Of a stretch of DNA of 25,992 nucleotides, positions 16,001-23,499 are shown one piece after another. The DNA is from a virus: positions 1 through 25,992 of IMG/VR virus record IMGVR_UViG_3300009155_000224; one strand, given 5' to 3'. Made by a program: the position numbers and the translations under genes. Each line of letters starts with the position of its first letter. Position 1 is the stretch's first letter. Under the pieces are notes generated by a model. It was not told where the DNA came from. It saw only the letters and a program-made list of their open reading frames with translations, and ran no database searches.

Positions 16001-16743
16001 CACCAGAAGAAATTGTAACTTGGGCAACCAACAACAACGGTCTAGGTGTAATCACAGCTGACGGTAATTTAAATGCTGGTGATGCTTATGCGGCTGCATT
16101 CTATCCAAGCTGTACTACTAACGACCTTAGTGGTAACCTGGTAGTAACAGCACCAAGCCACATGATGTTGCGTACAATTATACGCAGTGACGAAGTGGCG
16201 TATCCATGGTTGGCACCGGCCGGCACACGCCGCGGTGTAATTGACAACGCCACACAGATTGGTTATCTAAATGCACAGACTGGTGAATTTGTTCCGTTAG
16301 GGGTAAATCAAGGCCTACGTGATGTATTGTATCAGAACGATGTCAATCCAATTACCTTTATTCCAGGTGTTGGTATTACTAACTTTGGTAACCATACCTT
16401 ACAAGGTACAACTACTGCACTTGATCGTATCAACGTAGCTCGCTTAGTAGCGTTCTTACGTGCTAGATTGGCTGCAATTGGTAAAACATATTTGTTTGAA
16501 CCAAACGATACAATCACACGCAATCAGATTACCAACAGTATCACTAACTTGATGATTGACTTAGTGGCTAAACGTGGTATCTATGATTACTTGGTTGTAT
16601 GTGATCTTTCAAATAACACACCGGCTAGAATCGACGCTAACGAATTATGGGTTGACATTGCAATTGAGCCAGTTAAAGCTGTTGAGTTTATATACATACC
16701 AGTACGTATTCAAAACACAGGAACCATTGGCGCAACAGTATAA
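13078..16743 (+). CDS. gp18: T4 gp18-like tail sheath protein with large insertion
   Basis: I start at ATG 13078 (MALISPGVQVTIIDQSNYIP), which has AAGGA seven bases upstream and a late promoter box; a longer frame from 12982 would run through the promoter. The product is 1221 residues against 659 in T4. The N-terminal ~190 residues and the last ~330 match sheath proteins; the end has IIRSDEVAYPWLAPAGTRRG, then VNQGLRDVLYQNDVNPITF, then AVEFIYIPVRIQNTG. Between lies an insert of about 700 residues with two hook-IN-like segments (about residues 251-310 and 539-611) and a chitin-binding-like segment (about 849-889, ending NAYWTPIT). The sheath contracts to drive the tube into the host; the insert probably faces outwards on each of many copies. 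A weak hairpin follows the stop. Confidence 0.9.
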   Translation: MALISPGVQVTIIDQSNYIPGATNSVPFILLATAQNKVSGAGVGVASGTLAVNANKTYLMTSQRDLLNTFGVPFFYNTTAGTPINGYELNEYGLLAAYSALGITNQCYIQRVDIDLAALTASLTRPLGAPNNNTYWLDSVNSSWGIFEWNLTTGAFSNKIPSVITSTANLVTGESIPLQSYGSIGDYTVVGGGVQSADVAGALQNPEYYKRGGPTTTQTSSTTLGELYNTWVAVGSDDWKTAWPTVSGTLAPASLVANNTIFINNTSTVTVPVSTNNTPAGLSAAINTANIAGVYSAAIGGALFIYADSLSTGYAGNITGSTANVSTGIATLTFTNAGNTVPNPYPVGSTITIAGTTSGTYDGTFDVVAASNTTVSFVSASTVPTSVGNIKWFGSVSVKNGTGTPLATLGITAGAYATPEYQASPSYQNPRWNSSSTIPYPTGSVWQKTNNVNLGTNLVVKKYNSTLGTFIQQNCPVYATDAAALYALDPAGGGATIPVGATYAQVDPYGDGTGAFMIWERYILGATNVTSYITSASTVFSSGDTFTISATEAGSATLNTATAELTGTTVSDFIAAVSAADIPYVSATVDSSGYIVFTHSQGGDIQLTDLTGTAVATAGFTTGQNIRGLTALNVTDTDTLVLSNWVSYPTFSYTTSSTAPDQNPDTGTYWYYSDPTQVDIMIQDGGRWQGYQNVDNDIRGYNLTDTNASGPIIAASAPTTQNNTALSPLVYGDLWIDTSNLELYPVINRWENVDGTDQWVQIDNSNQTTQSGVLFADARWAPNGTTDPVSDPLPTITSLLVSDYLDPDAPSPSLYPEGILLWNTRRSGFNVKTFQSNYFNTTDYPAYQWLSSTAYSVGALVTNSSIEYICLTANTNQTPGTNAYWTPITVTNTWLTASGNRADGSPFMGRQAQRAIINQALRSGIDSNTTIREEQNQFNLIACPQYPELAPNLALLNADRGETAFVVVDTPLRLTPEEIVTWATNNNGLGVITADGNLNAGDAYAAAFYPSCTTNDLSGNLVVTAPSHMMLRTIIRSDEVAYPWLAPAGTRRGVIDNATQIGYLNAQTGEFVPLGVNQGLRDVLYQNDVNPITFIPGVGITNFGNHTLQGTTTALDRINVARLVAFLRARLAAIGKTYLFEPNDTITRNQITNSITNLMIDLVAKRGIYDYLVVCDLSNNTPARIDANELWVDIAIEPVKAVEFIYIPVRIQNTGTIGATV

Positions 16744-16750
16744 TGAACAG

Positions 16751-16776
16751 GGGCAAAATGACTAAAATTTTGTCCC
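16751..16776 (+). terminator. Weak hairpin after the sheath gene
   Basis: GGGCAAAAT pairs with ATTTTGTCCC around a 5-6 base loop, with one bulged T. No run of T follows, so it is not a classical terminator; it may protect the 3' end of the sheath message. Confidence 0.3.
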
Positions 16777-16786
16777 GGCTCATTGC

Positions 16787-16794
16787 CATAAATA
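16787..16794 (+). promoter_or_regulatory. T4-like late promoter box before the tail tube
   Basis: CATAAATA, then AGGAG (16805-16809) and ATG 16821. The spacing from box to start is close to that before gp18. The sheath and tube genes may thus be read both together and separately, allowing high tube output. Confidence 0.7.
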
Positions 16795-16820
16795 AAAGTA
16801 CAATAGGAGATTAAACGAAA

Positions 16821-17462
16821 ATGGCTACATCATCGCTAACAAAAATGACCGTGCCGCTGGCAAGCGATCAGAGTAACAGCAATCAAGGCTTGTTAATGCC
16901 CAAACTGAAGTATCGCTTTAGAGTGAGCTTTCAGAATTTTGGAGTATCAAGTCCAGTAACTGAATTAACCAAACAGGTTGTGGATTTTGCTCGGCCAAAT
17001 GTGACCTTTGATAACATTGATCTTCCTATCTACAACAGCATGATCAAACTGGCTGGAAAATATACCTGGGCTGATGTCACATGTAATCTACGTGATGATG
17101 CTGCTGGCAATGTAAGCAAGTTGGTTGGTGAGCAATTACAGAAACAATTGGACTTTGCTGAAATGAGTTCAGCAAGTGCTGGTATTGATTACAAGTTTAC
17201 TACTGTATTTGAAGTACTTGATGGTGGCAACGGTGCTAATACTCCAGTTGCACTTGAAACTTGGGAAATTTATGGTTGCTACCTACAAGGTGTCAACTAT
17301 GGTGATGCTAACTATGGTGAAAATGCAGCTATGCAAATTGCGTTGACCATTAGATTTGATAATGCCCTACAAAACCCAGCCGGTGGTGGCGGTGGTGGTG
17401 TTGGTATTGCAGTTGGTAGAAGCCTTGGTGATGTAGCTACTGGTGTTGGTATAGCACAATAA
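16821..17462 (+). CDS. gp19: T4 gp19-like tail tube protein
   Basis: A 213-residue protein downstream of the sheath, where gp19 lies in T4. It begins with a flexible leader, then LKYRFRVSFQNFGV near residue 29, VVDFARPNVTFDNIDLPIYN near 53-72, and KYTWADVTCNLRDDAAGNVS near 78-97, typical of the tube fold, and ends with a glycine-rich tail AGGGGGGVGIAVGRSLG that is not in T4 gp19 (163 residues). Copies stack in rings to form the inner tube through which DNA passes. A late box and AGGAG precede ATG 16821. The next gene begins 12 bases after its stop. Confidence 0.9.
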   Translation: MATSSLTKMTVPLASDQSNSNQGLLMPKLKYRFRVSFQNFGVSSPVTELTKQVVDFARPNVTFDNIDLPIYNSMIKLAGKYTWADVTCNLRDDAAGNVSKLVGEQLQKQLDFAEMSSASAGIDYKFTTVFEVLDGGNGANTPVALETWEIYGCYLQGVNYGDANYGENAAMQIALTIRFDNALQNPAGGGGGGVGIAVGRSLGDVATGVGIAQ

Positions 17463-17474
17463 TACTGGAACAGT

Positions 17475-18677
17475 ATGACTAACTTAGCCTCGTTTGGCGA
17501 GAATATACTTCAGGGTTTTTTTGGAGTCAACGGGCTACGAGATTATACCCACGCTAGTAAGACCTTCAGAAGCAACAACTACGAACTTACTCCTAGAACC
17601 AAGTTCTTATTCCATTGTTTTTTCAATGTGAACATAGGACAGATTCCAGCACTGGCCGGAGCATTCCAAAATAACGATCTTGCCAGCATAGGGCTCATGG
17701 TCAAGACTACAGACCTGCCCAGCTATCAGATTACCCACGACACACTTAATCAATACAATCGTAAAAGAATCGTCCAGACCAAGATCAATTATCAACCAGT
17801 CACTATCACTTTGCACGATGATCAAAGTGATCTTATACGAAATCTCTGGTACAACTACTATACCTATTATTACAAAGACAGTAGTTACGGTTATAACAAT
17901 GTGCCAGCTCAAGCAGGAACATCTGGTAAAAATGCTGTCATGCAAAACGGGTTTGGATACAACACCTCCGATACCTATAGTGGTAGACAAAACACCGACT
18001 GGGGATACATTGGCGAAGGCTACGCAGATAGTAGCCCAGGAACAGCCACAGGAGACAACAAGGGTAAACCTAGATTCTTCAATGACATAACCATTTACGG
18101 TCTAGCACAAAAACGCTATGCCAGCTACACCTTGATCAACCCAATCATTACTGATTGGAAAAGTGATCAGTACGATTACAGCCAAGGTAACGGAACCATG
18201 AGTCATACCCTGACCGTGGTTTATGAAACTGTCAAATATATGAGTGGTGCAATTGGTGGGGCTCAATCCAGTACCAGTGTACCAGGATTTGCTGATCCAG
18301 CTCATTACGATACAACCAAGAGTGGGTTGTCAAGGCCAGGCGGAACCAACTCGGTTTTTGGCCAAGGTGGACTCATTGATGCAGTTGCAGGTGGTGTGGA
18401 AGATTTACAAGCATTGGCAAGTGGTCGTGGTGGTTTACAAAATGTGTTAGGTGCGGTACAAACAGCTGGCACAGCCTATAACACATTTAAAAATTCAAAT
18501 CTTGGACAGATTGCAAAAGCCGAAGTTCAAGCCGGCGCCAAGAGCGTACTACAACAAGGATTGCCGGGTAGTGTGAGACAGGCAATAAACTCTGGCAATT
18601 CACAGTTTTTTCCAAATGCACCAAAAGTTTCTACTGTTGGTATACCAACCATTAGAACTCAGCTAGGACTTAGATAG
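17475..18677 (+). CDS. Second tail-tube-like protein, possibly a gp54-type tube initiator
   Basis: A 400-residue protein. Residues 30-255 read as a tube-like fold: RTKFLFHCFFNVNIG, LMVKTTDLPSYQITHDTLN, INYQPVTITLHDDQSDLIRN and a late segment TMSHTLTVVYETVKYMSGAI. These echo gp19 but with a longer loop of Tyr and Gly (YYTYYYKDSSYGYNN). The C-terminal ~130 residues are low-complexity and helical, without T4 parallel that I recognise. T4 gp54 is a tube-like protein that starts the tube on the baseplate; length and content fit that role, though the order differs from T4. It starts 12 bases after gp19 and its stop overlaps the ribosome site of the next gene. Confidence 0.55.
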   Translation: MTNLASFGENILQGFFGVNGLRDYTHASKTFRSNNYELTPRTKFLFHCFFNVNIGQIPALAGAFQNNDLASIGLMVKTTDLPSYQITHDTLNQYNRKRIVQTKINYQPVTITLHDDQSDLIRNLWYNYYTYYYKDSSYGYNNVPAQAGTSGKNAVMQNGFGYNTSDTYSGRQNTDWGYIGEGYADSSPGTATGDNKGKPRFFNDITIYGLAQKRYASYTLINPIITDWKSDQYDYSQGNGTMSHTLTVVYETVKYMSGAIGGAQSSTSVPGFADPAHYDTTKSGLSRPGGTNSVFGQGGLIDAVAGGVEDLQALASGRGGLQNVLGAVQTAGTAYNTFKNSNLGQIAKAEVQAGAKSVLQQGLPGSVRQAINSGNSQFFPNAPKVSTVGIPTIRTQLGLR

Positions 18678-18685
18678 GATAATCC

Positions 18686-19045
18686 GTGGGCACCGTAAAT
18701 TACTCTGATCCCAAAACTGATCTTTCAGTAAAAATATTTGATAGATTCTATGGCTACGAAGTTAATGTGCCAGTAGATGCCTATGATGCGGTTCTCAGCT
18801 ATTTTCAAAGTGTGTTTGGCACAGGCGAAGCAGCCGGCAATTTTGCTGTTACCTTGTTTAGAGTAGCTGAACTTAGTGGTACTCCAGTTCTAACATTATT
18901 ACAACAGATACAAGGACAGACAGGTCCAGATTTAACAGCATCTTTGTCCTACTACATCAACGCTACTAGAAGCAACAGTACCTTGCTGGGAATAAATGTT
19001 GCCACACAGCCAAACTTTTACGTGGCACACAACATTCGTATCTAG
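18686..19045 (+). CDS. Conserved small virion-region protein, function unknown
   Basis: A 119-residue protein that starts with GTG at 18686 (VGTVNYSDPKTDLSVKIFDR); TAGGAT seven bases before supports this start and overlaps the stop of the preceding gene. It contains FDRFYGYEVNVPVDAYDAVL, then GNFAVTLFRVAELSGTPVLT and NSTLLGINVATQPNFYVAHN. I recall this kind of protein as common beside tail genes in aquatic T4-like phages, but no function is known to me. Its place between the tube-like protein and gp4 suggests a tail or head-completion part. Confidence 0.7.
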   Translation: MGTVNYSDPKTDLSVKIFDRFYGYEVNVPVDAYDAVLSYFQSVFGTGEAAGNFAVTLFRVAELSGTPVLTLLQQIQGQTGPDLTASLSYYINATRSNSTLLGINVATQPNFYVAHNIRI

Positions 19046-19053
19046 GGTCTGCT

Positions 19054-19497
19054 ATGGCTAACTTTAGACAAGGTATATACATTCCACAAAATCCACAGAA
19101 GTATGTGGGCAACGGTAATATAAAATATAGATCTGGGTGGGAAATGACTTTCATGATGTTCCTGGACAGCAACACCAATGTGCTACAGTGGGCTAGCGAA
19201 AGCATCAGGATTCCTTATAAACATCCCTTAACTGGCAAGATGACCAACTATGTGCCAGACTTCCTGGTCACTTACCGCGGTCCAAACAATACTACCGTTG
19301 CTGAACTGATAGAAATCAAGCCCAAGAAACAAAGCCTAATTGAAAGCAAAATGAACGACCGTGATCGGGCTATCGTAGCTGTGAACTACTGCAAATGGGA
19401 TGCCGCAACCAAGTGGGCCAAGGCACAAGGCCTGCGTTTTAGAGTCATAACCGAAGACGATATATTTCATCAAGGTGGCAAAAAACGCGGTAAATAG
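19054..19497 (+). CDS. gp4: T4 gp4-like head completion protein with PD-(D/E)xK nuclease fold
   Basis: A 147-residue protein. IKYRSGWEMTFMMFLDSNTN (from residue 23), VLQWASESIRIPYKHPLTGK and VPDFLVTYRG are the usual order in gp4, also called gp50, a head completion protein. E30, D69, E87 and K89 (in LIEIKPKKQ) form a TnsA-like PD-(D/E)xK metal site. In T4 it acts after DNA packaging, helping close or trim the head end. ATG 19054 has TAGGG six bases before. gp16 begins four bases after its stop, so the pair are translated together. Confidence 0.85.
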   Translation: MANFRQGIYIPQNPQKYVGNGNIKYRSGWEMTFMMFLDSNTNVLQWASESIRIPYKHPLTGKMTNYVPDFLVTYRGPNNTTVAELIEIKPKKQSLIESKMNDRDRAIVAVNYCKWDAATKWAKAQGLRFRVITEDDIFHQGGKKRGK

Positions 19498-19500
19498 GGT

Positions 19501-19992
19501 ATGACAAAAAAATTAGAGGAGCTGTTTGAGTTTGACAAACTTGAACAAGACGAAGAATCCGAAGCTCCAGTTCTCACCGTAGAACAAACACGTGCTGCTA
19601 TCGTAGCTATTGACACCAACATAGACAAGATTGACCTGGCCTTACCGGCTGTGCGTGACCTTGACACCAGCGATCGTGAGCTGGATGAACTGGCCGATCT
19701 TGCCAAACAAAGCTATCAAGATCTAAGTGATCTTGGCATGAATGTGGATTCACGTTTTGCCGCTGAACTGTTTGCAGTAGCTGGCACCATGTTAGGACAT
19801 GCACTTACAGCCAAGACTACCAAGCTGAACAAAAAACTAAAAATGATTGATCTACAGTTGAAAAAAGCTCGACTGGATCAACAGGCACCAGACACCGAAC
19901 TGTTGCCCACAGCTGAAGGACAGATCTTGAGTCGCAATGATTTGCTGGAACGTCTAATAGGCTCTAGAGATCAAAAAAGCAAAAGTTCATAA
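19501..19992 (+). CDS. gp16: T4 gp16-like small terminase subunit
   Basis: A 163-residue mostly helical protein. It begins MTKKLEELFEFDKLEQDEES, then DKIDLALPAVRDLDTSDREL, ADLAKQSYQDLSDLGMNVDS and MLGHALTAKTTKLNKKLKMI, the order of gp16 in T4-like cyanophages. The small subunit forms a ring that recognises DNA and stimulates the gp17 motor; gp17 is not in this window. TAGGG lies directly before ATG 19501. Its stop lies within a late promoter box (19988-19995) for the next gene. Confidence 0.85.
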   Translation: MTKKLEELFEFDKLEQDEESEAPVLTVEQTRAAIVAIDTNIDKIDLALPAVRDLDTSDRELDELADLAKQSYQDLSDLGMNVDSRFAAELFAVAGTMLGHALTAKTTKLNKKLKMIDLQLKKARLDQQAPDTELLPTAEGQILSRNDLLERLIGSRDQKSKSS

Positions 19993-19995
19993 ATA
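19988..19995 (+). promoter_or_regulatory. T4-like late promoter box before the head-core module
   Basis: CATAAATA overlaps the stop of gp16 and lies 18 bases before ATG 20014, with AGGGA (20002-20006) between. Together with the boxes at 10666, 13044 and 16787 it makes a clear shared signal. Confidence 0.65.
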
Positions 19996-20013
19996 TCATA
20001 TAGGGAAAAAAGC

Positions 20014-20622
20014 ATGAAAAAATTTCAAGAATACCTCGCTGAATCAGAAAGAACCTACAATTATCGTATCAAGATTGTGGGTGACACTCCTTCAAATTTC
20101 TTAAAAGATTTGGAAGAGAAACTTAAACAGTTCGATATCGTCAAGATCTCGGCACCCAAGACCACACCGGTACAGGCAAATCCAGCAGACTTTCCTGCCT
20201 TTGCCAATGATCGTGTGACACATGTGGATGTTGAATTCCGTTATCCAGCTATTGAGCCACAGATTAAACAACTGGCCCAGTTGTTGATGTTTGATCCCAA
20301 CCGAATCAGAATGCTTACTACCCCTTATGAAGACAGCATGGATCAAGAGCGTAGCGAAGTAGAAGCTCAAAACAAAAATCTCCTAACTGATACAGATTTT
20401 CCTGCACCAAACAAGGAACAAAAAGCCTTGTACAAAGACTACAGTGCTGAATACAACAATCATGCTGTGCTCAAAAATGCTTACCGCAGTGACTTTACTG
20501 TGGCTGGTGGCAAGACACCACCTGCAAAAACCACAAACGATTTGCCAATGGGAGACAAAAGTCCAATGAGCAAGATCAAGTTGCCACCTAAGCCAGCAAC
20601 TGGCAACAAACCAAGAGGATAA
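20014..20622 (+). CDS. Head-region protein with T4 internal-protein-like leader MKKFQEYLAE
   Basis: A 202-residue protein. Its first ten residues MKKFQEYLAE strongly resemble the capsid-targeting leader of T4 internal proteins (MKTYQEFIAE as I recall it). The leader ends in L-x-E, the type of site cut by the prohead protease gp21. Residues 15-95 read as a beta-alpha-beta-beta-alpha-beta pattern (YNYRIKIVGDTPSNFLKDLE, then VTHVDVEFRYPAIEPQIKQL), like a ferredoxin-type fold. The C-terminal third is charged and proline-rich, ending KLPPKPATGNKPRG. A late box precedes it, and the next gene begins three bases after its stop. Internal head location is inferred from the leader. Confidence 0.6.
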   Translation: MKKFQEYLAESERTYNYRIKIVGDTPSNFLKDLEEKLKQFDIVKISAPKTTPVQANPADFPAFANDRVTHVDVEFRYPAIEPQIKQLAQLLMFDPNRIRMLTTPYEDSMDQERSEVEAQNKNLLTDTDFPAPNKEQKALYKDYSAEYNNHAVLKNAYRSDFTVAGGKTPPAKTTNDLPMGDKSPMSKIKLPPKPATGNKPRG

Positions 20623-20625
20623 ACC

Positions 20626-22806
20626 ATGGATAATTTTTTCTACAACCTAAACAAAAAGATGTCGGATCTGGCACAACGCCAAGATCTAGCTGAGAGTGCT
20701 GTGACTGAGCGCGACATGGGCAAACACAACAATGCCACAACTGGATTCAAGGCCTTGGTCAAAAAAGCCGGCGGCGGTGAAAAAGGCAATCGTATTGCTG
20801 GCGCACAATTTCAAAAGATGAAAAAGGCTGGACAACTAGAAGAAGGACATTGTTCTGCTTGTGATTGCTCACCATGTGAGTGTGACAGCATGGAAGAAAG
20901 TGCTTTTCAAGCTGCAATCGGCAAAAAGAAATATGGCGATGCTGGCATGAAAGCCTTGCAGAAAGCTGGACGGGACAATGCTAGTGACACAACCATGAAC
21001 AACATCCGTAACAGATATGACAAGTATGATGAAAGCATGATGGAAGGATCGTGTCCCAAGTGTGACTGTGCTCCGTGCCAGTGCAACGAAGGTAATGCAT
21101 TCAGTGGAGCAGTGGCAAAGGCCAAAGCCGACGGTGTACAACCTGGTGAAAAAATCAAAGTTGGTGGCAAACAGTATCCAGTTCGCGAAGCTGGCAAGCC
21201 AATGACACCCAAACAAAAATCATTTGCCAAACTGGCACCTCCCGCAGATAAGATCACTTTTGCCGACAAGATTGCTGGCGCCAAAAAAGAAGTTGATGAA
21301 ATGTTGGGCGATGTAGCAGCCACAGCAATGAAAAACGCAGTGGCTCCAAGAAGAAATCAAGATGCAATGGCTGGTAAGCAAGAGCTAAAACGACCTGGCA
21401 AAGAGCATCCATTAAAGAATGTTGCCAAAGGACTAAAAGCATTTGTGCAAGGCAAAGAAGAACCCATGGATGAAGAAAAGACCAAAGATCCACGTAGTAA
21501 AGGTACAGCATTTGATCCTGACTATCAAGCTCAGGCAAAGAAAGAAAAAGAAGGTACTGGTAATTTTGACAAGAAAAAAATCAGCACTGGTACAGTATAC
21601 ACTCGTAAACACAAAGATGATGAAGAAGATGAAGTCAAATCTGATCAACCAAAAGTCAAAGGTCGTCCAAAAGGTCCTGCAAAAGGCCCTGAGCGTGTGA
21701 CCGGCAAGGCATGGAAACACAAAGGTGGTCGTGCTGTCAAAGAAAATGATATTGCTATAACCGACCGTGGTGAGTATGATGATGAAGCTGGTATGGCCAA
21801 AGATCAATTACACACTATCGTTCGTCATGCTCGAGAACTTGAACGTGCGCTTGGTGCAGGTGACAACTTGCCAGAGTGGGTACAAGAAAAAATGGGCCAG
21901 ATCAAAGGCATGATGACCAGTGTAACTGATTATATGCTAAGCCAAAAAGAACGTCATGGTGAAGAAAGCAGTGGTATTCAACCAGTAGCTGAAAAATCAA
22001 AAAGTCAGTCACAGGCCCGCATGATGGCCGGCGCCGCACACAATCCCAAGTTTGCTAAAAAAGTTGGTGTAGCTCCAAAAGTGGCCAAAGAGTTTAACAA
22101 GGCAGATACGGGCAAAGACATCAGCAAACTTCCTAACAAAGTTAAAAAAACTGATGAAGCTTCCAAGCCAGACTTTTTAGACATGGACAAAAAAGAGCCA
22201 ATGAAAAAAGCCGTTGCTGACAAGAAAGAGAAAAAAGTTGCCGAAACAACCACAAGTGGTAGTGTAGCAACAGCAACAGATACTAAAAAGTCATCGGGTG
22301 GCATGCAGTTTGGTAAAGGTGTTTACGAAGGTGCTATTAGTGAAAGCTATGATAAGAAATTATCAAGTGTGCTGAACGAAGGCATGAATGTCACAGTGAC
22401 CATGAACAATCGTCCAGACGGTGGTCCTAATAAAACTATCAATGTCAGTGCTGATGGAGATGATGCTGAGAAATTGGCAGAGATCCTGAAGTTAGCCGGT
22501 TTAGGCAGTCAGTCCAGTGGCTGTAGCTCATGTGGTCAATCACCCTGTGGTTGCGACACTGTTGACGAAGCCTACGGTGATACCACAGCTACCAAGAACA
22601 GTCCAGACTGGCCAACCGATAAAGAAACTACAGATTCAAATGATCCGTACTTGAGAAGATTTAGTGGCGGACTAAATGGTCCTAAGTCAACTGGTCAAAC
22701 AACTATTCCGGTATTGGCCAGTCAAGTGAAGCGCCAGGACAGCATGGAAGAGTCAGTTGCACTTGAGCGCAGTTTGTTTAAAACTTGGAAAAATTACAAA
22801 GGCTAA
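20626..22806 (+). CDS. Large charged head-region protein with three cysteine clusters
   Basis: A 726-residue, lysine- and glutamate-rich protein starting MDNFFYNLNKKMSDLAQRQD. RDMGKHNNATTGFKALVKKA near residue 30 recurs in proteins of aquatic phages. Three cysteine clusters are seen: C76, C79, C81, C84, C86; C143, C146, C148, C151, C153; and C633, C636, C641, C643. The first two are CxxCxCxxCxC, the third CxxCx4CxC, and all may bind metal. Residues about 381-447 form a helical module with EYDDEAGMAKDQLHTIVRHA and DNLPEWVQEKMGQIKGM, which I have seen in many phage structural proteins. There is no catalytic motif. It may be a scaffold, prohead-core or DNA-binding internal protein. GAGGA seven bases before ATG 20626 supports the start. 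Confidence 0.6.
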   Translation: MDNFFYNLNKKMSDLAQRQDLAESAVTERDMGKHNNATTGFKALVKKAGGGEKGNRIAGAQFQKMKKAGQLEEGHCSACDCSPCECDSMEESAFQAAIGKKKYGDAGMKALQKAGRDNASDTTMNNIRNRYDKYDESMMEGSCPKCDCAPCQCNEGNAFSGAVAKAKADGVQPGEKIKVGGKQYPVREAGKPMTPKQKSFAKLAPPADKITFADKIAGAKKEVDEMLGDVAATAMKNAVAPRRNQDAMAGKQELKRPGKEHPLKNVAKGLKAFVQGKEEPMDEEKTKDPRSKGTAFDPDYQAQAKKEKEGTGNFDKKKISTGTVYTRKHKDDEEDEVKSDQPKVKGRPKGPAKGPERVTGKAWKHKGGRAVKENDIAITDRGEYDDEAGMAKDQLHTIVRHARELERALGAGDNLPEWVQEKMGQIKGMMTSVTDYMLSQKERHGEESSGIQPVAEKSKSQSQARMMAGAAHNPKFAKKVGVAPKVAKEFNKADTGKDISKLPNKVKKTDEASKPDFLDMDKKEPMKKAVADKKEKKVAETTTSGSVATATDTKKSSGGMQFGKGVYEGAISESYDKKLSSVLNEGMNVTVTMNNRPDGGPNKTINVSADGDDAEKLAEILKLAGLGSQSSGCSSCGQSPCGCDTVDEAYGDTTATKNSPDWPTDKETTDSNDPYLRRFSGGLNGPKSTGQTTIPVLASQVKRQDSMEESVALERSLFKTWKNYKG

Positions 22807-22829
22807 TGAAAGATTAAAAAGGACACAGT

Positions 22830-23123
22830 ATGGCACAAGCAAACGTAGTCAGTTCAGCAGGTAACATCACATGGTACACAGACAAGGCCGAAATAGCCGC
22901 TCTTAGCACTGGGGTAACCTATCAGGTCTATGCCACAGCATTGGGTAATGCTGCCGCAGTTGGCAACATCTACAGTGCCGCTGTGGCCATACCAAACGGC
23001 GACATACAACAAATTTATGTGGGTGCCGGTAACAAACTTACCGTAACAGGCACATTCACCGCCAAGGAACTTGGCACACAAAGTTCAGCACAGTACAGCG
23101 TATTCAACTCATCTGGAGTTTGA
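22830..23123 (+). CDS. Small beta-rich protein, possibly a head decoration or structural component
   Basis: A 97-residue protein without charged tails, rich in Ala, Gly, Thr, Val and Tyr (VSSAGNITWYTDKAEIAALS; later QIYVGAGNKLTVTGTFTAKE). The pattern of short beta-strands suggests a small beta-sandwich, as found in decoration or fibre-attached proteins, but I recognise no family. A good AAGGA lies six bases before ATG 22830. Its stop lies four bases before the GTG of the next gene, and TGGAG near its end serves as that gene's ribosome site. Confidence 0.65.
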   Translation: MAQANVVSSAGNITWYTDKAEIAALSTGVTYQVYATALGNAAAVGNIYSAAVAIPNGDIQQIYVGAGNKLTVTGTFTAKELGTQSSAQYSVFNSSGV

Positions 23124-23127
23124 TCCA

Positions 23128-23499
23128 GTGCGAGCCCAAGAGTTTCTTTTTGAAAAAAACCTAGGTAAAATAGGCAATCGCAAACAATCAGCCACTCGTG
23201 GACTACACAAGTTTCGCGACCGTGGCGGGTACGATCGTACCTATGAACTGAATCGTATCATGATGTTGACTGCTTGTAGCGACGGAGTGACTCCGTTAGA
23301 TGTAGATACTGAAAGCTGGGCCGGCAGATACAATACAGCTCATCCCTACACTGACATTGAACAAAAAATGTTAAATCAGGCCTTGAAGGCCGCTGGCAGT
23401 GAGCATATGGATTTGAACGACGGTAACATGGACAGTGAAGAACTTGATTCAACTAACACAGTGAGTCCTGTGACAGGATTCAAAGGCTATCCTAGATGA
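23128..23499 (+). CDS. Small head-region protein with L-x-E leader, GTG start (paralogue pair, first member)
   Basis: I choose GTG 23128 (123 residues, first residues MRAQEFLFEKNLGKIGNRKQ); a longer frame from 23071 would run through the end of the preceding gene. TGGAG nine bases before the GTG supports this. The leader RAQEFLFE matches RAHEFLTE of the next gene and ends in L-x-E as in T4 leaders. The middle reads ATRGLHKFRDRGGYDRTYEL; the end is DLNDGNMDSEELDSTNTVSP, then GFKGYPR. This family is common in aquatic phage genomes but has no function known to me. It is probably an internal head or prohead-core protein. The next gene overlaps its stop (ATGA). Confidence 0.65.
   Translation: MRAQEFLFEKNLGKIGNRKQSATRGLHKFRDRGGYDRTYELNRIMMLTACSDGVTPLDVDTESWAGRYNTAHPYTDIEQKMLNQALKAAGSEHMDLNDGNMDSEELDSTNTVSPVTGFKGYPR

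Noticed and set aside
22854-23081. Reverse open frames in the head-core region, for example here and at 20869-21216
   Set aside because: They lie opposite well-supported genes, lack ribosome sites and have no recognisable content.
23071-23127. A longer start for the first paralogue at 23071
   Set aside because: It lies within the preceding gene and would hide the leader shared with the neighbour; GTG 23128 has TGGAG before it.
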